Below the pieces are notes generated by a model, which saw only the letters and a program-made list of their open reading frames with translations, did no database searches and was not told the DNA's origin. This document shows, in pieces, positions 33,784-42,364 of a stretch of DNA of 64,000 nt (positions within the stretch are counted from its first letter, which is position 1; the number at the start of each line of letters is the position of its first letter). The position numbers and the translations under genes were made by a program. This DNA comes from Verrucomicrobiota bacterium (GTDB taxonomy: Bacteria > Verrucomicrobiota > Verrucomicrobiia > Limisphaerales > J093), in assembly GCA_027493615.1 (NCBI GenBank), contig JAOSKK010000036.1, positions 337,228-401,227 of the forward strand, written 5' to 3'.

Positions 33784-36700
33784 ATGACTCGGCTACGAGA
33801 TCTTCGGGTTGGCTGCCTTGTCCGGGGTTTAATCTCTGGACAGACGGTGACCTTGCGTCACGTCGAACTACACGGCGACGAGGTGGCATCGGTGACGTTC
33901 GTGGATGGCGAAGGAAAGGTCGAGCAGGCCCTCGTGTATCGGGATCAGGAGCCGCAATTGGAACTGGTCCACCAAAGTCGTCCGCTGAGCTTCACGGCCG
34001 ACGGAGAATTATTCAGGCTTGTCTCGGAGGCTCAGCGACTTCGATACGCCTTCCTGTTTGACCCGTTGATCGCAGTCAGTACTTCTGCCGTGGACCCGCT
34101 ACCTCACCAGATCACGGCGGTGTATGAAACTATGCTGAACCGTCGCCCCTTGCGGTTCCTGCTGGCCGACGATCCTGGCGCGGGAAAAACCATCATGGCC
34201 GGTCTGCTCATCAAGGAGCTGATCATCCGAGGGGATGTGGCGCGTTGCCTCATCGTGGCCCCCGGTGGTCTCGTCGAACAATGGCAAGACGAACTAGACG
34301 AGAAGTTCGGCATGGCCTTCGACATCATGACCAATGAAGGGCTGCAAGCTGCCCGCACCGGCAACTGGTTCCAAGAACACGGCCTGTGCATTGGACGTCT
34401 CGACAAGCTAAGCCGCAATGAAGACGTGCAGGCCAAGCTGGCGGCTGTGGACTGGGACCTCGTGATCGTGGACGAGTCCCACAAGATGTCGGCGTCCTAC
34501 TTCGGCTCGGAGATCAAATACACCAAGCGGTTCAAGCTGGGTCAATTGCTGTCTCGCTGCACCCGCCAGTTTCTCCTGCTCACCGCCACGCCGCATAATG
34601 GCAAGGATGAAGATTTTCATCTCTTCCTTTCTCTCCTGGACGGCGACCGCTTTGAAGGACGGCCGCGAGACGGTGCGCACGTTGCCGACGTGTCCGACGT
34701 GATGCGCCGCATGGTGAAGGAGCAGTTGGTCACAATGGAGGGCAAGCCGTTGTTCCCTGAACGTTTCGCCTACACGGTGGACTACACTTTAAGCAACGAG
34801 GAAGCCGACCTTTACCGTCACGTGACGGAGTATGTTCGCGAAGGCTTCAACAACGCGGACAAGCTCAACAACGAGAAGCGCAAAGGCACCGTAGGTTTCG
34901 CACTCACGTTGCTCCAGCGTCGTCTCGCCTCTTCGCCCGAAGCCATCTACCAGTCGCTGCGTCGTCGGCTCGAACGCCTCGAAGAGCGTTTGCGCGAGGA
35001 AAAACTACTGCGACGCGGTTCGGCAACTGCCACGATGCCACTCTCCGACTCGCCGGACCTTTCCGAAGAGGAAATCGAAGACCTCGACGATGCCCCGGAA
35101 GCGGAGCTGGAGCAGGCCGAGGAACAGATCGTAGATCAATCCACGGCTGCCCAGACGATTGCGGAACTCGAAAAGGAAATCGTGGAGTTGCGCTCGCTCA
35201 CTCAGGAAGCCGCCCGGCTCCGACGCTCAGGCAAGGATGAGAAGTGGCAACGCCTTTCCGAAACGCTGCAACTGCCGGAAATGTTCGACGCCAATCGCAA
35301 CCGGCGGAAACTGGTTCTCTTCACTGAGCACCGGGACACCCTCAACTATCTCGCCGGGAAGCTCGCTGATCGACTGGGTAATCAAAATGCCATCGTCGCG
35401 ATTCACGGTGGGACTCCCCGTGAACGCCGCCGACAGGTGCAGGAAGCCTTCGAGAACGACCCGGAAGTGCTGGTGCTCATCGCCACTGACGCCGCTGGCG
35501 AGGGTATCAACCTGCATCGTCGCGCACACCTCATGGTGAATTACGACCTGCCGTGGAACCCTAACCGAATTGAGCAACGCTTCGGGCGCATCCATCGCAT
35601 TGGCCAGCGCGAGGTGTGCCATCTCTGGAATCTCGTGGCCCATGAAACTCGCGAGGGCGAGGTCTGGCATCGCCTGTTGTCCAAACTCCGCACCCAGCGC
35701 GAAAGCCTGGGTGGCGCCGTATTCGACGTGCTCGGCCAGGTTTTCCGCGATACACCGCTGCGGGACCTGCTCATCCGGGCAATCCGCTATGGCGACGATC
35801 CAGCCAATAAAGCCAAGCTAGATCAAATTGTAGATAGCGAACTCGATACCGACAAACTCCGGGCGCTCATTGAGGATCGTTCGCTCGTTCATGAACGCCT
35901 CGATCCGGCCCGCGTCCGCAACATCCGCGACGAGATGGAGCGCGCGCAAGCCCGGCGGCTGCAACCGCACTACATCGGTTCCTTCTTCCTCCGGGCGTTC
36001 GAGCAATTCGGCGGCAGCGTCCATCGACGCGAACCGTTCCGTTACGAAATCCGCCATGTCCCCGGCCTCATCCGCCATCGCGACCGGGTGGTTGGGCAGC
36101 GCGCACCGGTTCTGAAGGCTTACGAGCGAATCACCTTCCACAAGGAACATCTGCGGGTGGAAGGCAAGCCCCCGCCGCGCTCGTCGCGCCCGGTCACCCG
36201 CTCTTGGATTCTGTCGTGGACCTCCCTCCTTGAGCAGAATCGCGACTTGCTCCGCCAAGGGGCGGTGCTGGTGGACACTAACGACAACGGCACCGAACCA
36301 CGGGTCCTGTTCTATCTGGAACACAGCATCACCGACGGCCGACGCGATACTGCCGGCAACCCCCGTGTTATTTCCCGAAGGTTGCAGTTCGTCGAAGTCT
36401 CCCGCGACGGTCGTCTTGTGAACGCCGGTTTCGCCCCCTATCTGGATTACACACCTGCCACGCCGGAGCAGCACGCTGCCGCCGAGGCCCTGCTCCGGGA
36501 GCCCTGGCTTGGCGACGGTCTTGAGAACCGCGCCAGCGCGCATGCCATCAAGACCATCGTGCCGGAGCATCTGCGCGAGGTGAAGACCCGCCGCGAGGCG
36601 CTTATCGACAAAACGCTGATGCAGGTAAAAGCGCGCCTGCTCTCCGAAATCCGGTACTGGGACTCCCGTGCCAACGAACTTCGCGTCCAGGAAGAAGCCG

Positions 36701-37319
36701 GCAGGAATCGGGGCAGCCTGAACTCCAACAACGCCCGGCAACGGGCGGACGAACTCAACAGTCGGCTGCAAAAGCGCGAAGACGAGTTGACCCGTGAGCG
36801 GCAGATCACCGCCCGCCCCCAACTGTTCTGGGTGGTGCGCTGGTCATCCCTGTTGGTTGGTTTCCTGCATCGCCAGCATCCTTGCCGGAGCGGGCCGACG
36901 GTGCCCTTCACGAGACACCACCGCCCTACGGTGCTCCTGACCGGGAGGTCGAACGTCTCGCCATGGAGAAGGTCATGCAATTCGAGCGAGAACAGGGATT
37001 CCAACCTCGCGACGTGAGCAAGGAGAATCGCGGTTACGATATCGAAAGCCGTGACCCGAATACCGACCACCTTCGTTTCCTCGAAGTCAAAGGGCGCGTG
37101 AAAGGCGCGGAGACTGTCACCGTCACCAAGAACGAAATCCTGACTGGCCTGAACCGCCCCGATGCCTACATACTCGCAGTCGTCTTCGTGGAAGGGGGAA
37201 CCGCAGAAGCCCCGGTCTATTTGCACCGCCCGTTTTCACAGGAACCCGAGTTCGGTGCGGCAAGTGTCACTCTCAAGCTGGCCGAAATTCTGGGCCGGGC
37301 CAACACGGAGCGAATCTAA
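33784..37319 (+). CDS. SNF2-type DNA helicase/translocase with C-terminal DUF3883-like domain, frame error
   Basis: About 1,178 residues. Helicase motifs: I DDPGAGKT (residues 129-136), Ia CLIVAPGGLVEQW, II DESHK near 230, III LLTATPHNG, then KLVLFTEHRDT, V LVLIATDAAGEGINL and VI NRIEQRFGRIHRIGQ. An acidic coiled insertion (around residue 420-470) splits the two lobes. The end is an endonuclease-fold-like domain, DUF3883 type: GFQPRDVSKENRGYDIESRD then FLEVKGRV. This last part is in another frame; C5 at 36816-36820 should be C6, giving RPPTVLGGALVIPVGW. Helicases of this build pair with DUF1156 methylases and DUF499 ATPases in defense islands, the three all being present here. Translocation or DNA surveillance is likely; nuclease action is not proven. 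Confidence 0.9.
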
Positions 37320-37323
37320 CATT

Positions 37324-37836
37324 ATGGCACGCCGCGTATTTTTCAGCTTTCACTATCAGGAGGACATCTGGCGCGTGAGCCAGATTCGGAACAGCCGCGT
37401 GACCAGAGATTGGGAAACCGACAAGTTCCTCGACGCGGCCTCGTGGGAGTCCATCCGGCGCAAAGGTGAGGCTGCTGTTACCGCTTGGATTGATCGCCAG
37501 ATTTCCGGAACCGGCGTGACTGTGGTTTTGATTGGTACGGAAACCGCCGATCGTCGCTTTGTGCGGTACGAAATCGAGCAGAGCCACAAGCGTGGCAACG
37601 GACTGCTCGGAATTCACATTCACCGCCTCAAAAACCAGCACGGGGAAACCAGTCGCAAAGGCCGCAATCCCTTGAACGACATCACGGTCGAAGTGGAGGA
37701 AACCGTCCTGCTCTGGACCAACAAGGTGAGGAAACGCCTGTCAGAAATCTACCCGACCTACGATTGGGTCGAGCATGACGGGTATCAGAACATCAATCGC
37801 TGGATCGAGGAAGCGGCGAAGAAGGCAGGGCGCTGA
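37324..37836 (+). CDS. thsB: Thoeris TIR-like sensor (ThsB type, DUF1863/MTH538 TIR-like), copy 1
   Basis: 170 residues: ARRVFFSFHYQEDIWRVSQI is the typical ThsB start (RKVFFSFHY...D-x-WR). There follow ESIRRKGEAAVTAWIDRQIS with the glutamate candidate, GTGVTVVLIGTETADRRFVRYEIEQS and NGLLGIHIHRLKN. The fold is a TIR domain that, in Thoeris, senses phage and makes a cyclic ADP-ribose-type signal from NAD. It lies four bases after the helicase stop and 27 bases before a second copy, with ThsA third in line. Two unlike ThsB copies with one ThsA usually mean different phage triggers feeding one effector. Confidence 0.9.
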   Translation: MARRVFFSFHYQEDIWRVSQIRNSRVTRDWETDKFLDAASWESIRRKGEAAVTAWIDRQISGTGVTVVLIGTETADRRFVRYEIEQSHKRGNGLLGIHIHRLKNQHGETSRKGRNPLNDITVEVEETVLLWTNKVRKRLSEIYPTYDWVEHDGYQNINRWIEEAAKKAGR

Positions 37837-37863
37837 CACAGACTCCCCATTTCAAAACCCAAT

Positions 37864-38496
37864 ATGAGCACATGGAACTACCAATACGCGTCGAAGGCCA
37901 AGCAGGTGCGCCGGACGTTCTTCAGCTTTCACTACCAATACGACGTAACGCGCGCTCACGTCGTCCGAAACTCGTGGGTTACCAAGGAGGATCGCGAAGA
38001 TGCCGGATTCTTCGACGCCTCCGTGTTTGAGTCGAAGAAACGAGCGGGCGAGGAAACCCTGAAACGGTTCATCACCGAAGCTCTCGATGGCACCACCGTT
38101 ACTGGTGTTCTCATCGGCAACCAGACGGCCATGCGTCCGTGGGTTCGCTACGAACTCGTCCGCAGCTTTCAGCGCGGGAAAGGCCTCTTCGGAGTTCGCA
38201 TCCACAATATCAAGAATCTCGACGGGCAAACCGCCAACGCGGGCGCGAATCCGTTCGAGTACCTTGGCTACGTGGTCAGCGGTGGCCAGGTGACGTGGCG
38301 CGAATGGGAGGGCAACCAGTGGGTCGATTACACCAAGGTTCCCTCCGCCACCATCGCTGAAACCGGGCAATCCTTGTCCAACGGCGAGTCCAAACAGTTT
38401 TCCACCCGATTCCCCATCTACGATTGGGTCACTGACAATGGCTACCAGAATCTGGGAGCCTGGATTGAAAGCGCCGCCAAGCAGGCGGGAAAGTAA
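37864..38496 (+). CDS. thsB: Thoeris TIR-like sensor (ThsB type), copy 2
   Basis: 210 residues, same architecture as the preceding gene: VRRTFFSFHYQYDVTRAHVV, ESKKRAGEETLKRFITEALD, TTVTGVLIGNQTAMRPWVRYELVRS, GLFGVRIHNIKNLDGQT. It is longer by an insertion before the C-terminus (residues 125-165) and its end, PIYDWVTDNGYQNLGAWIESAAK, is nearly identical in pattern to that of copy 1 (PTYDWVEHDGYQNINRWIEE), so the two are ancient duplicates. Its product would make the nucleotide signal that activates the SIR2-SLOG effector encoded 11 bases downstream. Confidence 0.9.
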   Translation: MSTWNYQYASKAKQVRRTFFSFHYQYDVTRAHVVRNSWVTKEDREDAGFFDASVFESKKRAGEETLKRFITEALDGTTVTGVLIGNQTAMRPWVRYELVRSFQRGKGLFGVRIHNIKNLDGQTANAGANPFEYLGYVVSGGQVTWREWEGNQWVDYTKVPSATIAETGQSLSNGESKQFSTRFPIYDWVTDNGYQNLGAWIESAAKQAGK

Positions 38497-38507
38497 AGGA
38501 GCGCATT

Positions 38508-39989
38508 ATGGCTGAAATCACCAAGGAACAACTTCTCCGCGACTTCTCGAAAGCCGTCCTCAATGACGAGGCGGCGTTGTTTATTGGTGCAGGCATGTCT
38601 GTCGGCGCTGGGTTCGTGGACTGGCGCGGCCTGCTCCGCGACATCGCTACCGACTTGAAATTGAATGTGGACGAGGAGCAGGACCTCATTGCCCTCGCCC
38701 AATACGAATACAATCGGAACGACAACCGCAGCCGATTGGACCGGAAGATCGTCGAGGAGTTCCGCGACCGCGCCACCCTGTCAAACAGCCATCGCTGGAT
38801 TGCCCGCCTGCCCATCGATACGATCTGGACCACGAACTACGACACGTTGCTGGAACAGGCTTACGCCGATGCCGCGAAGACGGTGGACGTTAAGCATCGC
38901 AAAGCCGACTTGCTCCACCGCCTTCCGCACTCGGATGTCACCCTCTTCAAGATGCACGGTGACGTGAACCACGCCGACGAAGCGGTCCTCATCAAGGACG
39001 ACTACGAGCGTTTCGAGGCCAAGCGGGGCTTGTTCACCAGCCGGCTGCAAGGCGATCTCACCTGGCGTCACTTCCTATTCCTCGGTTTCAGCTTCACCGA
39101 CCCGAATATCGACTACGTGTTCAGCAGGCTGCGTTGCCTATTGGAGGAAAAGGCCAAGAACCAGCCGCCGCGCTACTGCATCCTGCGGAGGCCGAAAGCT
39201 CCCAAGCGTGGGGTGAAGGATTACGCGAAGCTCAAGGCCCAATACACGCGGGATGTTCGACATCTTCCACACCGCGTCGCCGACCTCGGTCGCTTCAACA
39301 TCGACGTGGTGCTCGTCCGCGAATACTCCGAGATTGAAGACATCCTCAAGCGCCTGAATCTGCTCGTTTCCGCCAAGAGTATCTTCGTCTCGGGCAGCGC
39401 CGAGGAGTATTCACCGGTGGCCCGGGACAAGATGGAGAGCTTCTGCCGCAAGCTGGGCGGGGAAATCATCAAGCGCGGCTACAACCTCGTTTCCGGCTTT
39501 GGCCTTGGCATTGCCGGTTCGTGCATCATCGGCGCTCACGAGCAGGCCAAGCGCGAGAAATCGGGCCGCATCGGACAGCGGTTACGGCTCCATCCCTTTC
39601 CACAGAGCTTCAAGAACGACGCCGAGCGTCAGCAAATCTACGCCGAGATTCGCCGGGAACTCGTTCAGGAATCCGGCGTCAGCATCTTCATCGCGGGCAA
39701 CAAGTTTGACCGCGCCACCGGCAACGCCGTCGTCGCCGATGGCGTCTTGGAGGAATTCGCCCTGGCGAAGGAACACTCCCATATCTGCATTCCCGTCCCG
39801 GCCACCGGCGGCGCAGCCGCACGGATTTGGAACGAAATGCAACCGCTACTCGCCAAGTGTTTCGGCTCGGCCCGCGTGAAGAGTGAGTTCTCGATTCTGG
39901 TCGACCCCACCAAATCCGAAGACGCATGGATCGAGGCCATCTTCGACATCATCAAGAAGACGGGGGCGTTAAATCACGCTGAAAGATGA
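38508..39989 (+). CDS. thsA: ThsA: SIR2 NADase effector with SLOG sensor domain
   Basis: 493 residues in two domains. Residues ~1-270 are a SIR2-like NADase: DEAALFIGAGMSVGAG (GAG-S motif), WTTNYDTLLEQAY and VTLFKMHGDVNH with the catalytic His, then FLFLGFSFTDPNIDYV. Residues ~285-490 are a SLOG domain: SIFVSGSAEEYSPVA, GYNLVSGFGLGIAGSCIIGA, VSIFIAGNKFDRATGN. In Thoeris this domain binds the cyclic nucleotide made by ThsB, and the SIR2 domain then destroys cellular NAD to stop phage spread. The order thsB-thsB-thsA-TIR and the spacing (11 bases before, 4-base overlap after) make a full type I Thoeris locus. Intact. Confidence 0.94.
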   Translation: MAEITKEQLLRDFSKAVLNDEAALFIGAGMSVGAGFVDWRGLLRDIATDLKLNVDEEQDLIALAQYEYNRNDNRSRLDRKIVEEFRDRATLSNSHRWIARLPIDTIWTTNYDTLLEQAYADAAKTVDVKHRKADLLHRLPHSDVTLFKMHGDVNHADEAVLIKDDYERFEAKRGLFTSRLQGDLTWRHFLFLGFSFTDPNIDYVFSRLRCLLEEKAKNQPPRYCILRRPKAPKRGVKDYAKLKAQYTRDVRHLPHRVADLGRFNIDVVLVREYSEIEDILKRLNLLVSAKSIFVSGSAEEYSPVARDKMESFCRKLGGEIIKRGYNLVSGFGLGIAGSCIIGAHEQAKREKSGRIGQRLRLHPFPQSFKNDAERQQIYAEIRRELVQESGVSIFIAGNKFDRATGNAVVADGVLEEFALAKEHSHICIPVPATGGAAARIWNEMQPLLAKCFGSARVKSEFSILVDPTKSEDAWIEAIFDIIKKTGALNHAER

Positions 39990-40528
39990 AATACTTCACC
40001 ACCACTGAACTCGACGGACTGCGCACTCAGCATCTGACGGAGTGGTTTGCCAACGTCAAGAGTGACCCCACCCAGGCAAAACTTTCAGTGTTCTTGTCCC
40101 ACAGCCACAAGGACCGTCCACTGGTCGAAGGACTGATCCGTTACTTCGCGAAGCAGGGAATCACGATCTATGTCGATTGGAACGACGGGGCGATGCCACG
40201 GGTGACGGACCGCGAAACTGCGGCCAAGCTCAAGAAGCGCATCGACACTTGCAGCGTCTTCATGGTGCTAGCCACGCCCAATGCTATCGACTCGAAGTGG
40301 GTGCCTTGGGAAGTCGGCGTAGCCGATCAGATGAAGGGCGAGGAACGTATCACGGTGATTCCGGTCGCCGATGCGTCGGGCCGGTACGCGGGAGCCGAAT
40401 ACCTCCAACTCTACCGCCGCTTCGGCAAGAGTGACTATTCCGACAGTCCTTGGCTGTTTGAGGCCCAGAAGGACAACCTGTCCGTGGGCTTGGGCGATTA
40501 CTTCAAGAAATTCGCGAAACCATATTGA
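39986..40528 (+). CDS. TIR-domain protein, third Thoeris-linked TIR
   Basis: 180 residues. After about 30 leading residues the TIR domain starts: LSVFLSHSHKDRPLVEGLIRYF, GITIYVDWNDGAMP, then SVFMVLATPNAIDSKWVPWEVG with the glutamate and Trp of the BB/alphaC region. It is a conventional TIR domain of the type found in ThsB variants, unlike the two DUF1863-type copies upstream. Its ATG overlaps the ThsA stop (ATGA), so it belongs to the same unit. It may be another phage-specific signal producer, widening the triggers of the one ThsA. Direct NADase activity is also possible. Confidence 0.85.
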   Translation: MKYFTTTELDGLRTQHLTEWFANVKSDPTQAKLSVFLSHSHKDRPLVEGLIRYFAKQGITIYVDWNDGAMPRVTDRETAAKLKKRIDTCSVFMVLATPNAIDSKWVPWEVGVADQMKGEERITVIPVADASGRYAGAEYLQLYRRFGKSDYSDSPWLFEAQKDNLSVGLGDYFKKFAKPY

Positions 40529-40545
40529 GATTCACCGCCCGCCTC

Positions 40546-41502
40546 ATGAGCTTCAACATTCCAAATCAGATTCAGGTGACCATTACGCTGCCGCACGATG
40601 AAAAGGGAATGATGGGACGCGAGTGCCCGAAGTGCGAGCTCGTGTTCAACATCAAGCCTGGCACTGGCCTCAAAGGCGAAGACCTGCCGTGCCACTGCGC
40701 CTACTGCGGGCACGTTGCGGCGCACGACCAGTTCTTCACGAAGGCGCAGATTGAATACGCGAAATCCGTCGCCATGAGGCAGTTCACCGACCAGCTACAT
40801 CGTCAACTGAAGCGGCTTGAGTTCAACCATCCAGCGCGGGGGCCGTTCGGCATCGGCATCAGCATGAAGGTGACGACACGGCCTTACCCGATCCGCTACT
40901 ACGGCGAGCGTGAACTGGAAACCGAAGTCGTCTGTGACCGATGCACCCTGCTGTATTCCATCTACGGAGCGTTCGCCTTCTGCCCGGACTGCGGCTCGCA
41001 CAACTCCTTCACGATCTTGACCAAGAACCTGGAGCTCGCGGACAAGATGCTCGTCTTGGCGGCGGGTCAGGGACGCGACCTGTCCGAGCAGTTGATTGGC
41101 GATGCGCTAGAGAATGTGGTGTCCGGCTTCGACGGTTTTGGGCGTGAACTCTGCCGCGTAGCAGCGGCGAAGGCGATGAACCCGGCGGAGGCGGAAAATG
41201 TGCATTTCCAAAACCTCACGGGCGCTCGCGCTCGCGTACAGAGACTATTCTCCATCGACATGACCGCGCTGGTCGCTGCCAACGAATGGGAGTTTGCCTG
41301 CCGGTGCTTCCAGAAGCGGCATCTGCTGGCGCACAAGATGGGCGTCGTCGATGAGGATTACTTGCTGGCCACAAATGATCGGGCAGCGGTGGTTGGCAGG
41401 AAGATTCAGATTAGCCCGGACGACGTGAAACGACTGTGCGCCGTGATGCGCCAGCTTGGTGAGACTCTTGTTGCCCAAATGGTGCCGCGGCCGAACTCTT
41501 GA
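40546..41502 (+). CDS. Double zinc-ribbon protein of unknown function in the defense operon
   Basis: 318 residues. Two zinc-ribbon-like sites are visible: ECPKCELVFN with CHCAYCGHVA (about residues 25-60), and CDRCTLLYS with FCPDCGSHNS (about 125-155). The last 150 residues are helical (GRDLSEQLIGDALENVVSGF, DMTALVAANEWEFACRCFQKRHLLAHKMGVVDEDYL), and RHLLAHKMG gives an R/H-containing helix reminiscent of HEPN-like RNase motifs (R-x3-H). I recognise no family. It follows the TIR gene by 17 bases and precedes the DUF2971 gene by 12. A nucleic-acid binding role is plausible from the ribbons; effector action through the helical end is speculation. Confidence 0.65.
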   Translation: MSFNIPNQIQVTITLPHDEKGMMGRECPKCELVFNIKPGTGLKGEDLPCHCAYCGHVAAHDQFFTKAQIEYAKSVAMRQFTDQLHRQLKRLEFNHPARGPFGIGISMKVTTRPYPIRYYGERELETEVVCDRCTLLYSIYGAFAFCPDCGSHNSFTILTKNLELADKMLVLAAGQGRDLSEQLIGDALENVVSGFDGFGRELCRVAAAKAMNPAEAENVHFQNLTGARARVQRLFSIDMTALVAANEWEFACRCFQKRHLLAHKMGVVDEDYLLATNDRAAVVGRKIQISPDDVKRLCAVMRQLGETLVAQMVPRPNS

Positions 41503-41514
41503 TGCCATCGCTCT

Positions 41515-42364
41515 ATGCCACGAGACATCAAGGAACTAATCGCTGAGGTTGAAAAAGCACGGCTTTGCGATTGGCTCCCCGATTGCCGTCACGGGTGCCA
41601 CCTCTGAGTTGTTTGGCAACCTCCAGCCCGTTGACCCGTCTCAATCACTTCTCCACTACCTGCCGCTACACAGATTTGCCTCTCTGATTTCGGGAGCGGC
41701 CATTTATCTGCGTCGGCTCGATTTGTTCCAAGACCAGTTTGAGGGGAAGCTGCCAGCCGCGAACGACTCGGAGGTCTCAGACTTTACCGCACAGTTCATG
41801 GGCCAGTTCGGAATGACTGAAAAGGATGTGAACAACTGGAAGGCCTTCCTCACCGGCACAAATCGCAAACTGACCTACGTCCACTGCTGGTTTGCATCCG
41901 ACAGCGAGGATGTGTCGATGTGGCGTGACTACGCTGACAGTGGCAACGGCGTTTGTGTTCGGACCACTGCAAGACGCCTTGGGGAAGCCATCTCACGTCC
42001 GTCTCAATTGGGTTTGGAACTAAGGCGCGTTACCTACACTGGTGAACAAGAGGCGCTGCCGGAGATTATTTCCTGTCTGCCCGCGGGCAGAAAACAGGCC
42101 CGCCCCGAATTCATACGAGAGTGCGAAGTGCGCATTATCGGCACGATAACGGAGAAGCCGTGGGCGGCAGGCTTCACAACACCGGACAGGGAACCGCCCG
42201 ACCACCAACTCATCTCCGTCAACTTTGAACGACTGTTCGAGCGGGTTTACGTCGGTCCCAACGCTCCGGACACCACATTCCAGGAGGTTGAAGCACTCGC
42301 CAATGAGGCGGCTGGTTGCCGCGTCGTTCATCGCTCCAGCCTGTCTCCATTCCCATTATCGTAA
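41515..42364 (+). CDS. DUF2971 protein, first copy, frame error near the start
   Basis: About 282 residues. The core has the DUF2971 pattern: LLHYLPLHRFASLISGAAIY with LRRLDLFQDQFEG at the start, then YVHCWFASDSEDVSMWRDYADSG, where 'C/SW...MW-x-x-Y' is the family mark, and GVCVRTTARRLGEAI. The A5 run at 41552-41556 seems one base too long: with A4 the product begins MPRDIKELIAEVEKHGFAIG from the ATG at 41515; otherwise a TTG at 41549 must be used. DUF2971 proteins are common in defense islands and have no settled activity. The stop overlaps the methylase ATG by one base (TAATG). Confidence 0.75.

Noticed and set aside
35818..36822. Minus-strand open frame of 334 codons opposite the helicase
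   Set aside because: Antisense shadow created by high GC3 in the helicase gene; the opposite strand has the helicase motifs.
33784..37319. Calling the outer module canonical DISARM or BREX
   Set aside because: DISARM needs DrmA/DrmB (DUF1998) and BREX needs PglZ/BrxL-type genes; neither is present in the window. The DUF1156-DUF499-helicase set is a different grouping.
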